Shown here piece by piece: positions 52,862 to 62,295 of a stretch of 64,000 bases of DNA (its first letter is position 1; each line of letters starts with the position of its first letter). The position numbers and the translations under genes were made by a program. The stretch covers positions 248,001-312,000 of the forward strand of contig NZ_QOVY01000001.1 of NCBI RefSeq assembly GCF_003932955.1, read 5' to 3'. Origin of the DNA: Chryseobacterium sp. SC28 (GTDB lineage: Bacteria; Bacteroidota; Bacteroidia; Flavobacteriales; Weeksellaceae). The notes below the pieces were generated by a model, which did no database searches, was not told the origin of the DNA, and saw only the letters and a list, made by a program, of their open reading frames with translations.

Positions 52862-53746
52862 TTATTTTTTAGGCAAACCTCTTTTCAAAGCATAGTTGGC
52901 TCTCTGAATGGCTTTTTTCTCCTTCCAATTCATATACTTGCCTTTGAATCTGGTCTTCATAAAATTATCAAAATTCCTTTGGACCGTCAGATTCCACAGA
53001 GAATTGGCTTTGACGACCCAACTTTTGTCCCAAGCCCGCAGGGACAGAGAAAAACTGCCATCGAGATATTTCATCCAGTGCCACCAGCCGGTGGGCATAA
53101 AAAGCGTATCGCCGTGCTCCAAGAAACATTCGATGCCTTCTACGCCATTTAATGCGGGAAACTTTTCGAAATCGGGATTTTCTATGTCATAATCTTCCAA
53201 TGCGTATGTGGCGTACGGAATCCTATACAATCTTTCTTTCCATTTGTAATCAAAAAGCAAAATGTGCTTTCTGCCATTGAAATGGGTATGAAAGATATGG
53301 GCCAAGTCGATGTCATAATGCAGAAACGTCACCGAGTTTTTACCCCCGAAAAACATGCTTGGATATTTGTCCAGAAAACCGCCCATCAACTCTTTTGGAG
53401 CCACATAATCGTCCAAAATCTGCGGCGCGTGCTTTATCGGGTCAAAAAAGAAAATACGCAAATCTGTTGGTTCCCGTTGAATAAGATCGATATACTCCGA
53501 AAATTTCATCTCCGTTGTAGGCGTGTTGATCGGCGCTGCGGGATCGGCTTTGGCACTGTCGTACAAAGGAACAGTCACATCGCCTACCACGCTTTTTATA
53601 TAATCGAGCGTCCATTTTTGATAGGCCGGCCAACTCTTGGCCATGTTTTTGATGACCAACGGTTTGCGCGGTTTAAGATATTTTTCCAAAAAATCTTCTT
53701 TAGTAATATCGTCTACGATGTCAATCGGTCTTAAGATTATCCCCAT
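52862..53746 (-). CDS. Cupin-8/JmjC-like Fe(II)/2-oxoglutarate dioxygenase
   Basis: 294 aa of the FIH-like cupin_8 family, which hydroxylate proteins or small molecules. The iron-binding triad is visible: HxD in FLHYDIDLAHIF and the distal His in LFMPTGWWHWM; FNGRKHILLFDY contains the Lys expected to bind 2-oxoglutarate. The N-terminal KPRKPLVIKNMAKSWPAYQKW is typical. A basic C-terminal tail (KGKYMNWKEKKAIQRANYALKRG) follows. Substrate unknown. Confidence 0.88.
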   Translation of the reverse strand: MGIILRPIDIVDDITKEDFLEKYLKPRKPLVIKNMAKSWPAYQKWTLDYIKSVVGDVTVPLYDSAKADPAAPINTPTTEMKFSEYIDLIQREPTDLRIFFFDPIKHAPQILDDYVAPKELMGGFLDKYPSMFFGGKNSVTFLHYDIDLAHIFHTHFNGRKHILLFDYKWKERLYRIPYATYALEDYDIENPDFEKFPALNGVEGIECFLEHGDTLFMPTGWWHWMKYLDGSFSLSLRAWDKSWVVKANSLWNLTVQRNFDNFMKTRFKGKYMNWKEKKAIQRANYALKRGLPKK

Positions 53747-53766
53747 GTGAATAGAATATTAAGCGA

Positions 53767-53774
53767 CAAATTTA
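53767..53774 (-). promoter_or_regulatory. Putative -7 promoter box of the JmjC-like gene
   Basis: The minus strand reads TAAATTTG, an exact TAnnTTTG match, 20 bases before the ATG. The rest of the 293-base gap to the receptor gene (53775-54039) shows nothing I can name. Confidence 0.45.
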
Positions 53775-54039
53775 TAAATTTTAGGCGTTCCCGTCCATAA
53801 TAATTTCCAATTAAAAAATGTGGGTTTATAAATGATGCACAAGCACCGAAAATCGTTCGCTCTTCAAGACAAAGTAAGATTCGGAATATTAGATTTTTTA
53901 TCATGCCGTGCGGCAACTATGTAACATTCTGCCAAGTTCTTTTACTAATACTTTAGTGAAATCAAGAAGCTCTTAACGGATTTGGAAGTAAATCAAAGAG
54001 TTGTAGAGACTTCTAAATATCACAGATCAAATCCTAAAT

Positions 54040-56787
54040 ATGAAAAAACTGCTATCTTTCTTTTTTGTGCTGACGCTTGCTATAACGGTTTTTGCGCAGA
54101 AAACCATCTCCGGCATCATATCCGATGCCGATGGGAAACCACTTGCCAGCGCCAGCATCACTATAGAAGAACCGGGTAAAAATGCCATTCTTGCTTATGG
54201 AATTTCTAATGCCAAAGGCGAATACAAAGTGACTTTTAATTCGGCGGAAAGCAGTCTGGATCTGAAAATCAAAGCCTTCAATCAAAAACCGATTACGAAA
54301 TCTATCAAAAATGAAGATCAGAAACTGAATTTCTCATTAGAACCCCAAGCCACAGAAATCCAAGAAGTGCGGCTGAAAACGAAACTGATTACCAAAAAAG
54401 GCGACACCATTTCTTACGATCTCAAATCTTTCGAAAATAAAAATGACCGTACGCTGGGAGATGTTTTGAAAAAAATCCCGGGAATTGAGGTTAACAAAGA
54501 CGGAACCGTTCTCTACCAAGGCGAAGCGATCAACAAATTCTACGTCAACGGCAAAGATCTGATGGAAGGCGGCTACGGCACGATTAATAATTCCTTACCG
54601 AAAGATGCGGTTTCCAAAGTGGAGGTTCTGGAAAATCACCAGCCGGTGAGTATTTTGCGAGACAAAGTGCCATCGGAGCAGGCGGCGCTCAACATTAAAC
54701 TGAAAAAATCTGTGACGATGACGGGCCGTGGAGAGATCGGTGCCGGCTTCAGCCCTTTTCTTTGGAATGTGAAACTCACGCCGATGTTCTTCGGACAGAA
54801 AAATCAGTGGGTGATCAATTACAAATCGAATAATAATGGAGAAAGCGTCGAGAACGAAGGTAATCTCTTAGGTTTTGGAAACCGATGGGAAGGCCGAAGA
54901 TCGCAGACCACACAGAAATCTTGGCTGAATGTAGAATCTGCAGACACGCCGAATCTGCCCGAGAAAAGATACTTGATGAACAGCGTGCACTTTGTCTCAG
55001 CCAATCTTTTGACAAGCCCTTTCAAAAACAAAGAATGGGAACTGAAGGCGAACGCAAGCTATACCAATAACGACGTGGAAAGAGCATCTACTTCTATCAA
55101 CGTTTACGAAGCGGGCTCGCCAAGCTTCACGCCGGGTGGCACCATCACATCGTCGGCCTCAAACCATTTCTATACGAATGCGGCTAAAGGAGAATTGATC
55201 TTTACCAAAAATGCCAAGAAAGGATTTTTCAAAAATACAACCACTTGGAACGGCTACTGGAATACGGATCGGGCAGACGTCGTTCAAAATACACCGAACC
55301 GTACGACAGGCCTTATCGATAACCGATTTAGCGGGCAATCTCTCGATTCGCCTACGGGAGCTTTTCAAAATTCCCTCAGTACCATCATCCCTTGGAAAGA
55401 TAAGCTGTTCAACGTGATGAGCTATTTCAAATATCAAAAAGACAGACAGACTCTGGAGGTAAACCCCGCGAGCTACACCAATTTTCAGAATATCAATCCG
55501 GAATTTGAAAACTACGACAAGTTGAAGCAATATACCTCCTCGAGCACTGTGGAAGCCAATCATTCCGTTTCCGTTGGCTTTACGTTTAAAAAATGGACCA
55601 TCATCCCGGAGATGGGACTGAATATGAACTTCAATAGGCTTAATTCCACTTTGTTTGGCGGTCAAAATAATGCGTTTACAGCGCTGGATAATTCATACGT
55701 CAATGACGTCGATTGGGACGAGATGCAGCCGTACACGCAAGTGAATGTGAATTATAAGTCCGACCGATTGAACCTGAATGTCACACTTCCGTATAATTTC
55801 TATACTATTTCCTACAAAGATCATCTTAATAATAAGAGCAATGACTTGAACAGGTCTGTTTTCGAACCTACTTTTTTCGCCAGTTATGATTTTGCTTCGT
55901 TTTTCAAATACTGGATTTTCGCGAATCAGAATTACGACTTCGGGAATTTCGGCTATTTATATGGCGGAAAAATGCTGACCAATCCTTTGAGCATCTCCGT
56001 AAGAAACCCCGATTCGGACATTATGCCGCAGTTCAGAAGTCGGAATGTCGGCACCAGATTAGAATATAGAAATCCGCTTAACAATCTGTTCTTCAATGTG
56101 AGGTACAATTACGGCACCAATCGCAAGAACATTTTGGAAAGCTATACGAGAAGTGGTCTTTCGTCTGCGCTTACACTCATCGATCGGACTACTAACAGCA
56201 AAAATCAATCGGAAAGTGCAGAAATTGGGAAATATTTTCCTAAGTTCAAATCGAATCTATCTTTTAGTTTCGCCAATACAGATGCCAACAACTTTTTCCA
56301 AAACATCCCCGTCGGCGTGACAGATCCCGGCGCTGTTCCCTTGACAGAAACTACCAACAACATTCAAACCTTGTCTGCGAAATTTAATAATGCCTATTTC
56401 AGCTGGTTTAGTATTGATTACAACATTAGTATGAATTGGAATGAGAGCCACAACAAGACCAGCGACTTCAAGCAAAAATCGCGTGGCTGGAATCACAATC
56501 TTGCAGCGTATATCTATCCTTCCGAGAACCACACTTTTGGTTTCAACTGGGATGACATCTCCACTTCCACCACCGGATTGTCATTTCGGAACTCTTTTTA
56601 TGATCTTTCTTACCAATATACTTGGGTCAAGAAAAAAATCGATTTCGAATTCAAATGGCTGAATATTGCAAACAGAAAGCTCTACGAAACCGTCAGTGTG
56701 GATACGGCCAACAAACTGGTAATGTCCAACCAAATCTACATCCGCCCAAGCCAGTTTATGTTCACCGTTAAATTTAATTTCAAATAA
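54040..56787 (+). CDS. TonB-dependent receptor-like outer-membrane protein with carboxypeptidase-like domain
   Basis: 915 aa: Sec signal (MKKLLSFFFVLTLAITVFAQ), a carboxypeptidase-regulatory-like beta sandwich (ISGIISDADGKPLASASITIEE, residues about 22-105), a plug (GDVLKKIPGIEVNKDGTVLYQGEAINKFYVNGKDLM), and a C-terminal barrel of the OMP beta-barrel family 3 type ending in FTVKFNFK. Substrate not predictable; no SusD partner follows, so it is not a SusC of a polysaccharide locus. Confidence 0.92.
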   Translation: MKKLLSFFFVLTLAITVFAQKTISGIISDADGKPLASASITIEEPGKNAILAYGISNAKGEYKVTFNSAESSLDLKIKAFNQKPITKSIKNEDQKLNFSLEPQATEIQEVRLKTKLITKKGDTISYDLKSFENKNDRTLGDVLKKIPGIEVNKDGTVLYQGEAINKFYVNGKDLMEGGYGTINNSLPKDAVSKVEVLENHQPVSILRDKVPSEQAALNIKLKKSVTMTGRGEIGAGFSPFLWNVKLTPMFFGQKNQWVINYKSNNNGESVENEGNLLGFGNRWEGRRSQTTQKSWLNVESADTPNLPEKRYLMNSVHFVSANLLTSPFKNKEWELKANASYTNNDVERASTSINVYEAGSPSFTPGGTITSSASNHFYTNAAKGELIFTKNAKKGFFKNTTTWNGYWNTDRADVVQNTPNRTTGLIDNRFSGQSLDSPTGAFQNSLSTIIPWKDKLFNVMSYFKYQKDRQTLEVNPASYTNFQNINPEFENYDKLKQYTSSSTVEANHSVSVGFTFKKWTIIPEMGLNMNFNRLNSTLFGGQNNAFTALDNSYVNDVDWDEMQPYTQVNVNYKSDRLNLNVTLPYNFYTISYKDHLNNKSNDLNRSVFEPTFFASYDFASFFKYWIFANQNYDFGNFGYLYGGKMLTNPLSISVRNPDSDIMPQFRSRNVGTRLEYRNPLNNLFFNVRYNYGTNRKNILESYTRSGLSSALTLIDRTTNSKNQSESAEIGKYFPKFKSNLSFSFANTDANNFFQNIPVGVTDPGAVPLTETTNNIQTLSAKFNNAYFSWFSIDYNISMNWNESHNKTSDFKQKSRGWNHNLAAYIYPSENHTFGFNWDDISTSTTGLSFRNSFYDLSYQYTWVKKKIDFEFKWLNIANRKLYETVSVDTANKLVMSNQIYIRPSQFMFTVKFNFK

Positions 56788-56883
56788 AAAAAGAACAGCA
56801 ACAAAATAGAACCCACCCTTTATCCGAAGAATTGAGCAAGCACGGCAGGAGCTACATCTGCTCATAGTTTTCTAATTTAATAT

Positions 56884-56891
56884 TACCTTTG
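56884..56891 (+). promoter_or_regulatory. Putative -7 promoter box of kdsC
   Basis: TACCTTTG, an exact TAnnTTTG match, 48 bases before the ATG chosen for kdsC. It overlaps a possible upstream TTG start, which argues against that start. Confidence 0.45.
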
Positions 56892-56939
56892 ACAAATGAA
56901 AGATCGGGTGCGATCAAAATCAATATTTCTAAAAACAAA

Positions 56940-57461
56940 ATGAGCTATCTATCCAAACTGAAAAATATCAAAGCCTTCGTATTCGATGTGGATGGCGTTT
57001 TCACAGACGGAAGCGTCTACCTGTTGCCAGACAAAAATATGTCGCGCGTGATGAGCGTTCTGGATGGCTACGCCGTGGTGCAAGCCGTGAAAAAAGGTTA
57101 TAAAATCGGCATCATCACAGGCGGCAACGACCCGATGGTCCAAAACAGAATGGAATATCTGGGCGTCCAAGACTATTATCCCAAATCTACTCACAAGATT
57201 TCGGATTACGAAGATTTCAAGTCAAAATATCATCTGCAGGATGCGGAAATCCTGATGATGGGCGACGATATTCCCGATATAAGCATTATGAAAATGGCCG
57301 AAATCTCGGCTTGTCCTGCCAACGCCGTTCCGGAAGTGAAGGCCATTTCAGATTATATTTCTCCCGTTTTCGGTGGGAAAGGCGCGGTGCGCGATGTCAT
57401 CGAGAAAGTGATGAAAATACAAGGAAAATGGAATCTGGACGAGGAAACAAAATCCATTTAG
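56940..57461 (+). CDS. kdsC: KDO 8-phosphate phosphatase KdsC (HAD family)
   Basis: Releases phosphate from 3-deoxy-D-manno-octulosonate 8-phosphate for lipopolysaccharide core. 173 aa without a cap domain, as in the tetrameric C0 HAD enzymes. Nucleophile and acid Asp are in FVFDVDGVFTDGS; IITGGNDP and LMMGDDIPDISIMK supply the other HAD motifs. Ten bases before maf, the usual pair in this phylum. Confidence 0.94.
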   Translation: MSYLSKLKNIKAFVFDVDGVFTDGSVYLLPDKNMSRVMSVLDGYAVVQAVKKGYKIGIITGGNDPMVQNRMEYLGVQDYYPKSTHKISDYEDFKSKYHLQDAEILMMGDDIPDISIMKMAEISACPANAVPEVKAISDYISPVFGGKGAVRDVIEKVMKIQGKWNLDEETKSI

Positions 57462-57471
57462 TTTATTGATA

Positions 57472-58059
57472 ATGAAAGTGTTATTGGCTTCACAATCGCC
57501 CAGACGCAAAGCATTATTGACTCAGCTGGGTTATAGGTTTGAAACCGTGAATATCGATGTTGATGAATCTTATCCTGCAGACTTAGCGCCGGAAAACATC
57601 GCCGAATATATTTCAAAACAAAAAGCAAAAGCCTTTGATGTAGCCGCCGATGAAATTCTGATAACCGCCGACACCATCGTAGCATTAAAACAAAAAATCC
57701 TGCTCAAGCCCAAAAATGAATCGGAAGCATTTGAAATGCTGAAAAGCCTTTCGGCCAAAAGTCATCAGGTTTATACGGCGTTCACCATTAAAACTCAGTC
57801 ATCAGAAATTAGCAAAACCAGCAAAACAGAGGTCGAATTTTCTGAAATGACGGATGACGAGATTGTGTTTTACATCAAGAATTATCAACCTTTCGACAAG
57901 GCCGGATCTTATGGCATACAAGACTGGTTGGGGATGGCAAAAATTAAAAATATATCCGGATCTTTCTATTCTGTGATGGGTTTCCCGGTAGATTTGGTCT
58001 ATGAAGAACTCAAAAAACTGAATTGCTTGCCCAACAATTTTCAAAACACTATTTCTTAG
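57472..58059 (+). CDS. maf: Maf family nucleoside-triphosphate pyrophosphatase
   Basis: Hydrolyses non-canonical or modified nucleoside triphosphates. 195 aa starting MKVLLASQSPRRKALL, with ITADTIVALKQKILLKPK and the GSYGIQDWLGM and GSFYSVMGFPV segments near the C terminus. The ATG at 57472 is preferred to TTG at 57466. Confidence 0.93.
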   Translation: MKVLLASQSPRRKALLTQLGYRFETVNIDVDESYPADLAPENIAEYISKQKAKAFDVAADEILITADTIVALKQKILLKPKNESEAFEMLKSLSAKSHQVYTAFTIKTQSSEISKTSKTEVEFSEMTDDEIVFYIKNYQPFDKAGSYGIQDWLGMAKIKNISGSFYSVMGFPVDLVYEELKKLNCLPNNFQNTIS

Positions 58060-58128
58060 ATAATTTTCCTTGCAAAAATTCGTTATTTTTACAGATTGAA
58101 TCCTCAATTTCCAGCTGAAATTTATTAA

Positions 58129-60720
58129 ATGAGAAAATATTTATTAATCATACTTGCCGTCCTAAGCGTCGTGGCCTGCAATCCGCGGCACAAAAAAAAG
58201 AAAACCAAAAGCGGTCCGATCAACCGTTTTATGACTTATCACAACACCTTGTTCAACAGCACCGAATCCATGGCTGCCGAAATGACAAACAGAGATAAGG
58301 CTCACGTGGACAATTTTTATGATCCCTATATCTCTGTTTACACCACGGAAGATGTGGTTGCGCAACCCAATGTATTTTCCGGCGGAGCACCAGCCGGTGC
58401 GGTAGATTCCGGCGCGCCGGTGGGTGTGCGGGGCAATGCCAGAAACGTTGGAAACGAAGCCAATTTCAGCTCAGGCGATGATCCAAGAGTTTCGGCTTCC
58501 AATACTAACCCATCCACGGGCAAAAAGGGCGCTACTATTCTGCAAATTACGGAGGCAAAAGCCATTAAAGCGATTACAAAATATTCCGTCTTGGTAAATG
58601 GAGTCGAGAAAAACAAAAAAATATTCGACGCCTACATTTTACTTGCCAAAGCCCGAATGTATCAAGGCAAATATCTGGAATCTTTGGATGCGCTTACCTA
58701 CCTTTTCAACACAATGGAGAAGGATAAAAGGCTGCCGCTGGCTTATATTTACAAAGCTGCCAACTACACAAAGTTGGGGGAATATTACCGGGCAGATGAG
58801 ATCTTCCGAGATTTGGAAGACAATCCGAAAATCAAGTTGACCAAAGAATACAAAAAAATAATGAAGGTTTATCAAGCAGAGAACTTTCTCAAGTGGGGTA
58901 AAAAAGAAATGGCTGCAGAAGTTTTGGAAGAAGCCTTCGCGTACAACACCGATCGGAAGATCAAAAGCCGAATCGCCTTTTTGCGAGGACAAATTCTTGC
59001 AAGCCTCAACAGAAAAGAAGAAGCGCGAGAATCGTTTGCCGCCGCTTATAAATATGCCAACAACTACGAATTCGAGGTGAAATCTCAAATCGAAATTGCC
59101 AAAACATTCGACGGCAAATCCGACAGCTACGAAGAAGCAGTAGCGTACCTCTCCTCAATAGCCAAAAAAGGAACGTATGCATCCCGAAAAAACGAAATAT
59201 ATTACGCAATGGGATTGGTCGCAACGGCGGCCGGCAAAGATGAAGAGGCGGATCTGTACTTCAGAAAAGCGTTGAAAGAAAAACAATCGGATCCGCAGAT
59301 CCGCGGGCTTACGTATGCCGAAATTGCCAAGAAATATTTTGCAAAAGAAGATTATCTCACCGCCGGTATCTATTACGACAGTGCGCTGGCTGTGATGACC
59401 TATCAGCCTGAAAAAGAACGACTAACGAACCTCACTTCCAACATCAAAAAGCTTTCTAAGAATTATTATTTGATCAAGAAAAACGACAGCATTCTCAATC
59501 TCGCCAAAATGTCGCCCGATCAGCAGCGCAACTACTTCAGCGCTTATATCGACAAATTAAAAGCCAAAGAAGAAGCCGCAGAACTTGAAAAAAGAAAAGC
59601 AGAACGAAGCAAAGGATTCGACAATTCGGATTACAACGCCAATTCCATCTTCGCGGCAAATTCTACGGATGCCAACAGCTTCCAGAACTTCGGAATCACC
59701 GGCGGATCCACCTTCTATTTTGCCAATTCCAATAATATTCCGCGAGGAGAAAACGCCTTTAGACAGGTCTGGGGCAATAGAACTTTGCAGGACAACTGGC
59801 GCTACTCCGCAAAAACGACAACGATTGAAGAACTGAAAAACGAAGCTTTAGGCCTGGCAAACGCGCCAGATCCCAGACGACTGGATCCCGAATATTATAT
59901 AGAAAAAATCCCAACTTCGGCAGAAGAACTCGCCAGACTGAAAAAGGACCGAGATACAGCAAGCCTTGGAATGGGCAGAATGTACGAATCCTTCTTCGGC
60001 AACACAAAACTGGCAACCAAAACCCTATTTGATTTGCTGGATAACAGGCCGGACGAAGAAACAGAACTCCAAGCCTTGTATAATATTTTTGTTTTCAATT
60101 ACGAAAAAAATCCTGCCGACGCCGAAAAAGCAAAGCAGATAATCTTACAAAAATACCCTTACACGTCCTATGCAGAATACGTCAAAAATCCTAAGAATAA
60201 GGACTTCAATAAGTCCACTGCAGATGTGGAAAAATTATACACCGATGCCTACACGCTTTACGAAAGCGGGAAATATCAAGAATCTGCAGCGCTAATAGAA
60301 AAAGCCATCGCAGACCATCCTAAGGACGCCTTGATACCCAAATTCTATTTGCTAAATGCCTATAATGCAGGGAAAAATGCCGGTAAGGAAATCATGATTT
60401 TGCAATTGGAGCAGATTGTCCTCAATTATGCCAATACACCGGAAGGCATCAAGGCAAAAGAGCTTTTGAAATATCTGAAAAGTGATGCGAAGCTGGAACT
60501 GACAGACGAAACCGGAAATGCCATTTCTCAAAAACCCCAGCAGAATCCCGGCGCAGGGGAACCACCGGCATCTGTAAACAAAAGCCCGGAGAATAACGGC
60601 AACGTCAGCCCTGCTCCGGCAAACACGGGTCCGGGAATTCCCGGAAGAGATGTGAAAATCAAAACCAGCGCTGTTCCAAGTATGCCGAAAGAATCTGCTG
60701 CAGCTCCGGAAAAGAAATAA
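58129..60720 (+). CDS. SprE/PorW-like TPR lipoprotein (type IX secretion and gliding)
   Basis: 863 aa with a lipoprotein signal (lipobox VVAC, Cys17). After MTYHNTLFNSTESMAAEMTNRDKAHVDNFYDPYI comes a Gly/Ala/Pro-rich insert (about residues 85-145), then many tetratricopeptide-type helix pairs (ITKYSVLVNGVEKNKKIFDAYILLAKARMYQGKYLESL onward) and a Pro/Asn-rich tail (about 800-863). Length, signal and TPR layout match SprE of Flavobacterium johnsoniae and PorW of Porphyromonas gingivalis, which are needed for type IX secretion. The assignment is from memory of the family, not an alignment. Confidence 0.8.
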   Translation: MRKYLLIILAVLSVVACNPRHKKKKTKSGPINRFMTYHNTLFNSTESMAAEMTNRDKAHVDNFYDPYISVYTTEDVVAQPNVFSGGAPAGAVDSGAPVGVRGNARNVGNEANFSSGDDPRVSASNTNPSTGKKGATILQITEAKAIKAITKYSVLVNGVEKNKKIFDAYILLAKARMYQGKYLESLDALTYLFNTMEKDKRLPLAYIYKAANYTKLGEYYRADEIFRDLEDNPKIKLTKEYKKIMKVYQAENFLKWGKKEMAAEVLEEAFAYNTDRKIKSRIAFLRGQILASLNRKEEARESFAAAYKYANNYEFEVKSQIEIAKTFDGKSDSYEEAVAYLSSIAKKGTYASRKNEIYYAMGLVATAAGKDEEADLYFRKALKEKQSDPQIRGLTYAEIAKKYFAKEDYLTAGIYYDSALAVMTYQPEKERLTNLTSNIKKLSKNYYLIKKNDSILNLAKMSPDQQRNYFSAYIDKLKAKEEAAELEKRKAERSKGFDNSDYNANSIFAANSTDANSFQNFGITGGSTFYFANSNNIPRGENAFRQVWGNRTLQDNWRYSAKTTTIEELKNEALGLANAPDPRRLDPEYYIEKIPTSAEELARLKKDRDTASLGMGRMYESFFGNTKLATKTLFDLLDNRPDEETELQALYNIFVFNYEKNPADAEKAKQIILQKYPYTSYAEYVKNPKNKDFNKSTADVEKLYTDAYTLYESGKYQESAALIEKAIADHPKDALIPKFYLLNAYNAGKNAGKEIMILQLEQIVLNYANTPEGIKAKELLKYLKSDAKLELTDETGNAISQKPQQNPGAGEPPASVNKSPENNGNVSPAPANTGPGIPGRDVKIKTSAVPSMPKESAAAPEKK

Positions 60721-60743
60721 AAAAGAGAGCAGGGAGCTCTCTT
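60716..60743 (-). terminator. Terminator after tryptophanase
   Basis: A perfect eight-base stem AAGAGAGC (60723-60730) / GCTCTCTT (60736-60743). On the minus strand a T run follows; on the plus strand there is none, so it mainly serves tnaA, though it sits at the end of the SprE-like gene. Confidence 0.75.
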
Positions 60744-60752
60744 CGTCGTCAA

Positions 60753-62129
60753 TCATACTCTATCCAACTGCACCGTGAAGTGCCGCAAAATGGCGGGTTC
60801 TTTTGTAATCTTGTAGCCTTTGTCTATTTCATTTCTTCTTTTGAAAACATTGATCAGTGCGGCGGCAACGTAATCCATGTGACTGTTGGTATAGGTTCGT
60901 CTCGGGATTGCCAGCCTCAGCAATTCCAGCTTTGGATAGCGGTTTTCTCTCGTTTGCGGATCGCGGTCTGCGAGTAAAGCCCCAATTTCCACGCCACGGA
61001 TTCCGGCTTCTTTGTAAAGCTCAATGGCCAAGGTTTGAGCCGGAAATTCTTCCCGTTTGATCTTAGGCAAAAATCGGATGGCATCTATGAAAACAGCGTG
61101 TCCGCCAATGGGTTTTTGAATGGGGATTCCGGCTTGCATTAGTTTGTTTCCCAAATATTCTACCTGAGAAATCCGGCTCTCCAGATAGGGGAATTCTGTC
61201 GCCTCGTCCAAGCCTGCCGCCAGGGCAGACATATCGCGTCCCGCCATTCCGCCGTAGGTGATGAAGCCCTCGTAGATAATCGTAAAATTAGAAGCTTTTT
61301 CAAAAATATCTCTGTTTTTCAAAGCGATAAATCCGCCGATATTCACCAAACCATCTTTCTTGGCGCTCATCAGCATCCCGTCGCCATAGGAAAAGACTTC
61401 TATGCAGATTTCCTTGATCGTCTTGTTTTCCTGTCCTTTCTCTCTTTTTTTGATGAAATAAGCATTCTCGGCAAAGCGCGCGGCATCAAAAAGAACCGGA
61501 ATTCCATATTGGTCTGACAATTCTTTTACCGCTTTGATATTTTCCAAAGAAACGGGCTGCCCGCCGGAGGAATTGCATGTGATGGTGAGGAGGCAAAACG
61601 GAATTTGCTCTTTTGGATGCGAATTGTAAACGGCTCTCAACTTTTCCAGATCGATATTTCCTTTGAATGGATGGAGATCTTCGATATCAAAAGCTTCATC
61701 GATGGTACAATCTATCGCGTATGCTTTTCTAAATTCAATGTGGCCTTTTGTAGTATCGAACTGCGAATTTCCGGGGCAAATATCGCCTTCTTTCACCATC
61801 ACCGAGAACAGCACATTTTCTGCCGCTCGACCTTGATGGGTTGGTAATAAATAAGGAAATCCCGTGATGCGCTGCACCGTATTTTGCAAGGCTTCGAAAG
61901 ATCGGGAGCCGGCATAGCTCTCGTCGCCAATCATCAGGGCGCCCCACTGTTTGTCGCTCATCGCACCCGTTCCACTGTCGGTCAGCAGATCGATGAAAAC
62001 GTGTGAACTTCTGAGGTTGAACAGATTATAATCGGCTTTTTTCAGCCATTCTTCGCGTTGTTCCTGTGTTGATGGATATATTTCTTCTACCATTTTGATT
62101 CTAAATGGTTCGGCGTAAGGTAATTTCAT
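60753..62129 (-). CDS. tnaA: Tryptophanase
   Basis: PLP enzyme that splits tryptophan into indole, pyruvate and ammonia. 458 aa: LLTDSGTGAMSDKQ, LPTHQGRAAENV, the PLP lysine in LMSAKKDGLVNIGG, and GGHAVFIDA. Tryptophanase and tyrosine phenol-lyase are close; here RGVEIGALL lacks the Arg of tyrosine phenol-lyase (Arg381 in C. freundii) and LRHFTVQL has the His of tryptophanase (His463 in E. coli), which favour tryptophanase. No TnaC-like leader peptide is apparent upstream. Confidence 0.92.
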   Translation of the reverse strand: MKLPYAEPFRIKMVEEIYPSTQEQREEWLKKADYNLFNLRSSHVFIDLLTDSGTGAMSDKQWGALMIGDESYAGSRSFEALQNTVQRITGFPYLLPTHQGRAAENVLFSVMVKEGDICPGNSQFDTTKGHIEFRKAYAIDCTIDEAFDIEDLHPFKGNIDLEKLRAVYNSHPKEQIPFCLLTITCNSSGGQPVSLENIKAVKELSDQYGIPVLFDAARFAENAYFIKKREKGQENKTIKEICIEVFSYGDGMLMSAKKDGLVNIGGFIALKNRDIFEKASNFTIIYEGFITYGGMAGRDMSALAAGLDEATEFPYLESRISQVEYLGNKLMQAGIPIQKPIGGHAVFIDAIRFLPKIKREEFPAQTLAIELYKEAGIRGVEIGALLADRDPQTRENRYPKLELLRLAIPRRTYTNSHMDYVAAALINVFKRRNEIDKGYKITKEPAILRHFTVQLDRV

Positions 62130-62174
62130 AATAAATATAAATGATGATTGATAATAGATGAATGATCTTTTATA

Positions 62175-62286
62175 TTGATAATTGATGGAAATAAATCACA
62201 ATGGAAATTCCAATGTAAATGATCGATATTTAGGAATGATAAATTAATGACTCGCAAGGAATCAATTATCATCTATCAATTATCAT
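62175..62286. repeat. AT-rich direct and inverted repeats upstream of the tnaA gene
   Basis: TTGATAATTGAT (62175-62186) is matched in inverted orientation, 11 of 12 bases, by ATCAATTATCAT at 62261-62272 and again at 62275-62286. The two inverted copies are in tandem, 14 bases apart. They lie in the gap between tnaA and the DUF502 gene. Confidence 0.6.
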
Positions 62287-62295
62287 TTATGACTA

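Noticed and set aside
54040-56787. SusC-type polysaccharide uptake locus
   Set aside because: No SusD-like gene or glycan enzymes lie beside the receptor; the next genes are kdsC and maf.
60753-62129. Tyrosine phenol-lyase instead of tryptophanase
   Set aside because: The Arg specific to tyrosine phenol-lyase is absent and the tryptophanase His near the C terminus is present.
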